From Paraburkholderia humisilvae (GTDB taxonomy: Bacteria; Pseudomonadota; Gammaproteobacteria; Burkholderiales; Burkholderiaceae), in the NCBI RefSeq assembly GCF_902859855.1, contig NZ_CADIKH010000009.1, positions 1 through 64,000 of the forward strand: 64,000 nt of DNA, given 5' to 3'. The translations under genes and the position numbers were made by a program. Under the pieces are notes generated by a model. That model saw only the letters and a list, made by a program, of their open reading frames with translations, made no database searches and was not told the origin of the DNA. Shown one piece after another: positions 59,859 to 64,000 of this stretch. Every line of letters starts with the position of its first letter. Positions within the stretch are counted from its first letter, which is position 1.

Positions 59859-59875
59859 ACTTCCTGTCAGGAAGT
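59859..59875. promoter_or_regulatory. Perfect copy of the recurrent palindrome
   Basis: ACTTCCTGTCAGGAAGT with 8-bp arms. No clear -10 lies 17 bp to the right, so it may act as an operator for a promoter outside the usual register. It is 149 bp upstream of the gene at 60024. Confidence 0.65.
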
Positions 59876-60023
59876 ATATCGATGCGGATCAACCCAGGTA
59901 GATCTGCCCGCGCGCGATGGCTGCTACTGCCATCTTGATTTGACCGGGCCGGCGGGTATCGTGGACTTCAGCTCCGGGCACCGCAAGTGCCGCAAGGCCG
60001 CCAAACTCATTGAGAAGAGGACG

Positions 60024-60479
60024 ATGGATACGAGCGTAAAGAACGCGCCGCAGCGCATATACCTGAATCTCGGTGACATGCCGCCCGGGGAGCTCGAATT
60101 CGCGAGCCTCCATGAAGTCTCGTGGTGCGTAGATAAGCAGAATGACAACGACATCGAATACGTGCACGCCGCGCTTGCCCGTTCCATCGTAGGGGAGTCT
60201 GGGGAGTGCGCGGTGGTCGTCGCTCGCCAGGGCTTTGACCGGCCCCGGGTCGAAGGCGCGGGCCAGAAAGCGCGGAAGGCACTGTCGCCGGCTGGTCCGC
60301 TGGAGCGTCCGCTCGACGTTGTCATGGCTGAGATCTCGATTGTGCGGCCGATGGTCGACCAGTTCATTGAGGCTCGCCGCGGCGGCATAAGCGCTATCAG
60401 CTATGCGGATCTGCTGGCATTCGCTTCAACGGTCCATCGCGAGACGCTGTCCGGGGTTCGCCGGCAGCCCGAATCCTGA
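60024..60479 (+). CDS. Hypothetical protein of phage type, 151 residues
   Basis: ATG 60024 follows AGAGG. The N-terminal part (RIYLNLGDMPPGELEFASLH, then VSWCVDKQNDNDIEYV) reads like small phage proteins of about 100 residues. The rest is helical. The gene follows the perfect palindrome at 59859. Function is unknown. Confidence 0.62.
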   Translation: MDTSVKNAPQRIYLNLGDMPPGELEFASLHEVSWCVDKQNDNDIEYVHAALARSIVGESGECAVVVARQGFDRPRVEGAGQKARKALSPAGPLERPLDVVMAEISIVRPMVDQFIEARRGGISAISYADLLAFASTVHRETLSGVRRQPES

Positions 60480-60491
60480 GGAGAGCGCCGT

Positions 60492-60884
60492 ATGGTGACC
60501 ATCGTTTTCGATCAGGCGGGCGACTTCGAAGCGTGTCGTGCCGCCGAGAAGTGGTGCGGCGAGCGCGGAATTTCCGTTGGAGAAATGCAGGGCCCCGCAC
60601 CGCGCGGTCTGCTCGTGGGCGACTACTGCATCTCCAAGTGGCGCAACCTGACCGACACCGAGAAGAGTGCCCTCAGCGGGCGCATGACGGGCGATATGCG
60701 CAACGGCCCGGTGACGATCACGCTCGACGGTGATACAGCGGAGGATCCGAAGCCGACCGGGAGCAAGAGGAGGCGGCATTCCCGCAGCACGAAGGGCAAT
60801 CGCGCTCGAGAAGGGAACCAGTCGAGCATTGCGCGAGCGGCGATGACGGCTGCCAGCGCGCTGGCCTCAGGAGGCGAATCGTGA
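60492..60884 (+). CDS. Hypothetical protein with a basic tail, 130 residues
   Basis: A compact first half (MVTIVFDQAGDFEACRAAEK, GLLVGDYCISKWRNL) and a Lys/Arg/Ser-rich C-terminal part (KRRRHSRSTKGNRAREGN) that suggests nucleic-acid binding. The stop overlaps the next GTG. Confidence 0.6.
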   Translation: MVTIVFDQAGDFEACRAAEKWCGERGISVGEMQGPAPRGLLVGDYCISKWRNLTDTEKSALSGRMTGDMRNGPVTITLDGDTAEDPKPTGSKRRRHSRSTKGNRAREGNQSSIARAAMTAASALASGGES

Positions 60885-61369
60885 ACCTTCGCATCCTGAA
60901 AAAGCTATCGAAGCGCGCGGCGCCGCTCCTGCCTCTACTCGGGGATAACCGCGAGCAGTTCCAGGCGGATGACTCGTGCAACTCCTACACCAGCGTCGGC
61001 GGCCACGACTTCAAGCATTGGGACCGGATGAGCGTCGGTCACGGCAAACGGGATCGCGCTTCATTCAAATACAAGCCCAGGCACGGGCGCAACTGGATCG
61101 TGATGAGTGAGCCCTGGCAGCCATGGCCGGGAACGGTGATGGTCGGCGAGACCGTCGGCTACTACGAGCCCGAGTGGGAAGAACAAACGGCGTGGGAAGC
61201 GCTTCAGCGCGCGGTGGTCGAGCATTTTACGGACTGGAACGAGGATGGGCCGATCGCGCTCCGCACGTTCGATACCCCGGGTGACTACTTCCGCGTCGCG
61301 CACGAAATCATCGCCGCGGCTGCGGGGCACGGGAACATCGGGCGACGGCTAAACGACAGCAAGCGGTAG
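60881..61369 (+). CDS. Hypothetical protein, 162 residues
   Basis: GTG at 60881 overlaps the previous stop (GTGA). A Trp-rich protein (WIVMSEPWQPWPG, YYEPEWEEQTAWEAL) with a helical end (YFRVAHEIIAAAAGHG). No family is recognised. Confidence 0.6.
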   Translation: MNLRILKKLSKRAAPLLPLLGDNREQFQADDSCNSYTSVGGHDFKHWDRMSVGHGKRDRASFKYKPRHGRNWIVMSEPWQPWPGTVMVGETVGYYEPEWEEQTAWEALQRAVVEHFTDWNEDGPIALRTFDTPGDYFRVAHEIIAAAAGHGNIGRRLNDSKR

Positions 61370-61486
61370 CCGCCCCGGTCGGCGCCGGCACATCTGCGGC
61401 GCGTGAGCTGGCCTTGATTTAAGGGGCCTCCCCGGTATGGTGGTCCATGAAACCCCGGACTGTCCGGGTCAACACGAATCGAAGAC

Positions 61487-62923
61487 ATGAACGCGATCGA
61501 CATTTCCAATGTTGCACAGGTACTGAAGCATCTCGACTGGACGGGCGTCCCGGCCGGAAACCAGGTAGCAATCCAGCAGGCGATAACGGCGCTGGAGCAT
61601 GCGTCGTTGCAATTCCCGGGCGAGGCTATCGGCTATGTGACACCGGAAGTGGCGGCTGGATCGAAAGACTGGGAGACGGCGACGCTTTCCGATGCGCCCG
61701 AGCAGATGAACACGGAGCCCGTGTATGCAGCACCCGTCACCGCAGCTGCAGCGATCGCAATCGCACGGTCCTGCGCATACGCAAAGGGCCTCAACGCAGG
61801 TCTGCACGCATGCCTGAAGAAGGCCAGCGAGTACGAATCGAGGGACTGGGCGGGCGATGCAAGCGGTGCCCGCGCCTGTATGCACGAGATCGAGCTCCTG
61901 ATGCGGGCGATGCCGACCGAGCAGGATGCGACCGTGTCGCTCACCGAACTCGCGCAACGCGTCATTGAATACGGCGATGCGCGTAAGGACGGCGACACGG
62001 CTGCCGTCGGAGCGACATTCGGCGCTCTCCTTTCCGTACTTCCAGGCTCTGGCGTCATGCGGGACGCTGGCGGGCGGGTGGTGAGCGCAGAAGTCGATGC
62101 TTTGCGCGATCTCGTCGGTCGCATCCTGCGCTCCGCATCCCGTCAGGAACCTCTGACGATTAACGTCGACGACGCGAGCGCGCTCGAGCGTTGCGTGAGG
62201 CTGCTCGCAGAACCTGTCACCGAACCGGAGTTCACCGACTGGGGGCGGGCGGCACTGCTCTGGGTGCTTTACCATAATCTCGACAGCCGCAACCCGATCG
62301 GCCGTGCCATCCGGTTCGCGCTTGGCATGGGTGCCTCGCAGTCGCTCAATGCAACCCAGGTCGGCGAAGCACTCCGCTGGGCGCGATCGACGGGTACACC
62401 GGCGGCCCGCGCGGCGCACACTGGTGAGCAGGCATTGCCCGCGCAGACTGGCGTGCCGCCGGCTTCGTCGGAACGCAAGGTGACCTTGTGGGATGCATTC
62501 GAGATGGGCTTCGCGTTCCGCAGCGCATTGCTCGGCCACGTTCTGGACGGACGTGATGTGGGACGGTTGACGACGTGCGATTTCTGGCCTGAACCGATGC
62601 TCGATATGCATGAAGGTGCCGATCTACATCTCGGGCTGAGCGTAGGTGAGGCCGTGGCGAAGCTGAAGGCCGAAGTACGTCGCCGCCTAAATGCGCTTGA
62701 CGCGGATGCGGGCAGGATTGTCACGCCGCACCGATACACAGTGCTGCAAGGCTGGACCATTCATCCGTTCTCCGCTGGCTGGATGATTGCCGAGCCGGGT
62801 GGTCGCACGCACGTTGCCCATGACTTGCCGACAAGCGACGAGACAGAGCGGGTACTCGCGCGCATGTGCGCGTTCCTTGCTAGACCGTCGACCGCGAAAG
62901 CCGCCGCATCTCGGACCGATTGA
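61487..62923 (+). CDS. Large hypothetical protein with the shared N-terminal module
   Basis: The 478-residue protein begins with VAQVLKHLDWTGVPAGNQVA and continues to ITALEHASLQ, the same module as in the products of 17268 and 18085. The body is Ala-rich and helical. It contains a phage-style VTLWDAFEMGFAFRSALLGH segment and a late globular part (VLQGWTIHPFSAGWMIAEPG). No catalytic motif is recognised. The shared module suggests that the three proteins meet a common partner. Confidence 0.65.
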   Translation: MNAIDISNVAQVLKHLDWTGVPAGNQVAIQQAITALEHASLQFPGEAIGYVTPEVAAGSKDWETATLSDAPEQMNTEPVYAAPVTAAAAIAIARSCAYAKGLNAGLHACLKKASEYESRDWAGDASGARACMHEIELLMRAMPTEQDATVSLTELAQRVIEYGDARKDGDTAAVGATFGALLSVLPGSGVMRDAGGRVVSAEVDALRDLVGRILRSASRQEPLTINVDDASALERCVRLLAEPVTEPEFTDWGRAALLWVLYHNLDSRNPIGRAIRFALGMGASQSLNATQVGEALRWARSTGTPAARAAHTGEQALPAQTGVPPASSERKVTLWDAFEMGFAFRSALLGHVLDGRDVGRLTTCDFWPEPMLDMHEGADLHLGLSVGEAVAKLKAEVRRRLNALDADAGRIVTPHRYTVLQGWTIHPFSAGWMIAEPGGRTHVAHDLPTSDETERVLARMCAFLARPSTAKAAASRTD

Positions 62924-62989
62924 GCATTGAATCGCCAAGCACACGAGGGTACGGGCTGGATTGCGCCTATTCCACACTGGAGACTGAAG

Positions 62990-63241
62990 ATGGCCGTTAG
63001 GAAAAGCGTAACGGCTCGACACACCGGCCCGCTGAAAGATATCGGAGAGGATGGTCCGGGCAAGGTAGCCGTGTTCTACGCGAGCGCGAGCGACAGCTTG
63101 AGGTCGTATCTCGGGATCTTGAAATTACATCGGCATGCCGACTGTCATGCGTTGTTGGGGCGTAACCCTCACAAGTTCGTCATGAGGGACTGGCGGGACG
63201 AAGTGCCGGACTCTGGTCGTTGCAAGGTGTGCTGGAAATAG
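62990..63241 (+). CDS. Small hypothetical protein, 83 residues
   Basis: ATG 62990 with GGAGACTGAAG upstream. A basic peptide ends in a Cys pair (RCKVCWK), and an earlier HADCHAL gives possible metal ligands. No family is recognised. Confidence 0.55.
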   Translation: MAVRKSVTARHTGPLKDIGEDGPGKVAVFYASASDSLRSYLGILKLHRHADCHALLGRNPHKFVMRDWRDEVPDSGRCKVCWK

Positions 63242-63253
63242 AGGAGAAGGATC

Positions 63254-63463
63254 GTGGACTCGAAAGCGCTCGTGGAAGCCTTGCTGGACGAAGCCTTCCG
63301 GATTCTTCAGCACGACACCGGTGAGCATGACCCGGAATATGTCCGGCAGCGTAACGAACTGCGTCGACGTTTCCAGCAGGTTCTCGAATCCAGGAGCTCG
63401 GTCCAGTCACCTGCTTGCACGCCGTCGATCAATAGCCCGAGGAAAAATCGTGCAAGCGAATGA
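63254..63463 (+). CDS. Small helical protein, 69 residues
   Basis: GTG 63254 follows GGAGAAGG. The first 45 residues form two helices (ALVEALLDEAFRILQ, EYVRQRNELRRRFQQVLE). The tail is disordered. It overlaps the next start by 14 bp. Confidence 0.58.
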   Translation: MDSKALVEALLDEAFRILQHDTGEHDPEYVRQRNELRRRFQQVLESRSSVQSPACTPSINSPRKNRASE

Positions 63464-63665
63464 GTTACCGATCTGGGTGATCTACGACAAACCAAGCGAT
63501 ATTCCGGATTGGTTCGTTGCGCGGAAGTGGTTCCTCGATCGGCCGACGTCAGAACTTCGGCTGGGAAGAACGCTGGACGAGGTGCGCGCGAAGCTACCGG
63601 CCGGTCTGTATCGGCTGCCGCGAGATCCGAGCGATGACGCGAAGATCGTCGAATCGTGGATTTGA
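63450..63665 (+). CDS. Small hypothetical protein, 71 residues
   Basis: GTG 63450 follows GAGGAAAAATC. The peptide opens PIWVIYDKPSDIPDWFVARKW, a pattern seen in small phage and plasmid proteins. The end is acidic (DPSDDAKIVESWI). No function is known. Confidence 0.62.
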   Translation: MQANELPIWVIYDKPSDIPDWFVARKWFLDRPTSELRLGRTLDEVRAKLPAGLYRLPRDPSDDAKIVESWI

Positions 63666-63681
63666 AGAGGAACAGCGAAGC

Positions 63682-63912
63682 GTGATCAACTGCGCTCCCT
63701 ATGCGATCCACGTCGTTACGGGTGCTCCCTACGACCTAGCTCTGGATGCTGCCATTCGTCACGGCTGGCGAGACGGTGTGGGCATGGACTCCATCGCAGA
63801 ATGGAACGCGCTGAAGGAGTTCCATCCCGATCTCTCGCGGAAGCCGAAGCCGACCGGCAGTCGCAGGTGCAGTGCGGGCAGTGCGTGCTTGGCCTGGACG
63901 TTGACGTGGTAG
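63682..63912 (+). CDS. Small hypothetical protein, 76 residues
   Basis: GTG 63682 follows GAGGAACAGC. It begins MINCAPYAIHVVTGAPYDLA and continues AAIRHGWRDGVGMDSIAEWN. The Arg/Ser-rich tail (SRRCSAGSACLAWTLTW) reads unlike the rest and may reflect a late frameshift. Confidence 0.45.
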   Translation: MINCAPYAIHVVTGAPYDLALDAAIRHGWRDGVGMDSIAEWNALKEFHPDLSRKPKPTGSRRCSAGSACLAWTLTW

Positions 63913-64000
63913 TCGTTCCCGGTTGATTCGCTCCCTGCGTCGCACTATGGCGTGGACATCAACGCTGGCGTGGCTGGTCGAGGAAGACCAGATTTAGCTC

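Noticed and set aside
1..64000. CRISPR array, tRNA or rRNA genes
   Set aside because: No regularly spaced direct repeats and no cloverleaf or rRNA-like stretch were noticed on reading; a dedicated scan was not possible.

Overview
The window looks like about 64 kb of a large conjugative plasmid (or plasmid-like integrative element) from a high-GC betaproteobacterium, most likely a Burkholderiaceae member (Burkholderia, Paraburkholderia, Caballeronia, Cupriavidus type). This rests on codon usage and protein character read by eye; no search was run. No rRNA, tRNA, CRISPR array or intact insertion sequence was seen.

Layout. (1) 1-2.3 kb: the end of a PilV-type shufflon. There are three copies of a 19-bp site close to the R64 sfx consensus and two silent PilV C-terminal cassettes, followed by a small XRE regulator and the shufflon recombinase Rci. 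pilV itself should lie just left of the window. (2) 2.3-5.1 kb: a leftward block with a lytic transglycosylase, a small protein, and a ParM/StbA actin-like segregation ATPase with a small partner, preceded by palindromic operators and GGCC-type repeats that could be the centromere. (3) 5.1-8.5 kb: a gene-poor kilobase, then a second tyrosine recombinase with a coupled downstream gene. (4) 9-30 kb: plasmid backbone or accessory genes of mostly unknown function, including an FtsH-like membrane AAA protease, a radical SAM protein, an ATP-grasp protein, an adenine-type DNA methyltransferase and a pair of clear paralogues. (5) 30-39 kb: an AT-richer patch with a HEPN-like protein, a C5 DNA methyltransferase with internal tandem repeats, a gene with a neatly built autoregulated promoter, an HNH protein and a YedK-type SRAP protein. 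(6) 39.4-45.4 kb: a catabolic cassette (MFS transporter, two-subunit aconitase X, chemoreceptor) and a beta-class DNA methyltransferase. (7) 45.7-51.2 kb: a tellurite/stress cluster (two TerC-like proteins, TelA, TerD, a coiled-coil protein, a TerF-like VWA protein). (8) 51.5-64 kb: a run of small, tightly packed rightward genes of phage/plasmid type, among them DUF4326-like, uracil-DNA-glycosylase-like, FtsK-gamma-like and kinase-like proteins.

The most unusual signal is regulatory. A 17-bp palindrome, ACTTCCTGNCAGGAAGT, recurs upstream of unrelated genes (11.2, 12.5, 16.9, 26.1, 28.1, 58.9, 59.9 kb; weaker copies at 39.2 and 45.6 kb). In several copies its first half sits as a -35 element about 17 bp from a TAGAAT-like -10. 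Several of these promoters are followed by a leader with a small GCTGG/CCAGC hairpin near the predicted RNA 5' end. Four genes (26.2, 27.0, 28.3 and 59.1 kb) have their Shine-Dalgarno sequence inside a hairpin next to the start codon; three of these follow the palindrome and hairpin, and the fourth (27.0 kb) lies just downstream of one of them. Two of the genes end at near-identical terminators. This looks like a plasmid-wide regulon of promoter, structured leader, gene and terminator cassettes. The parM promoter carries a sister palindrome, TTCTTGNCAAGAA.
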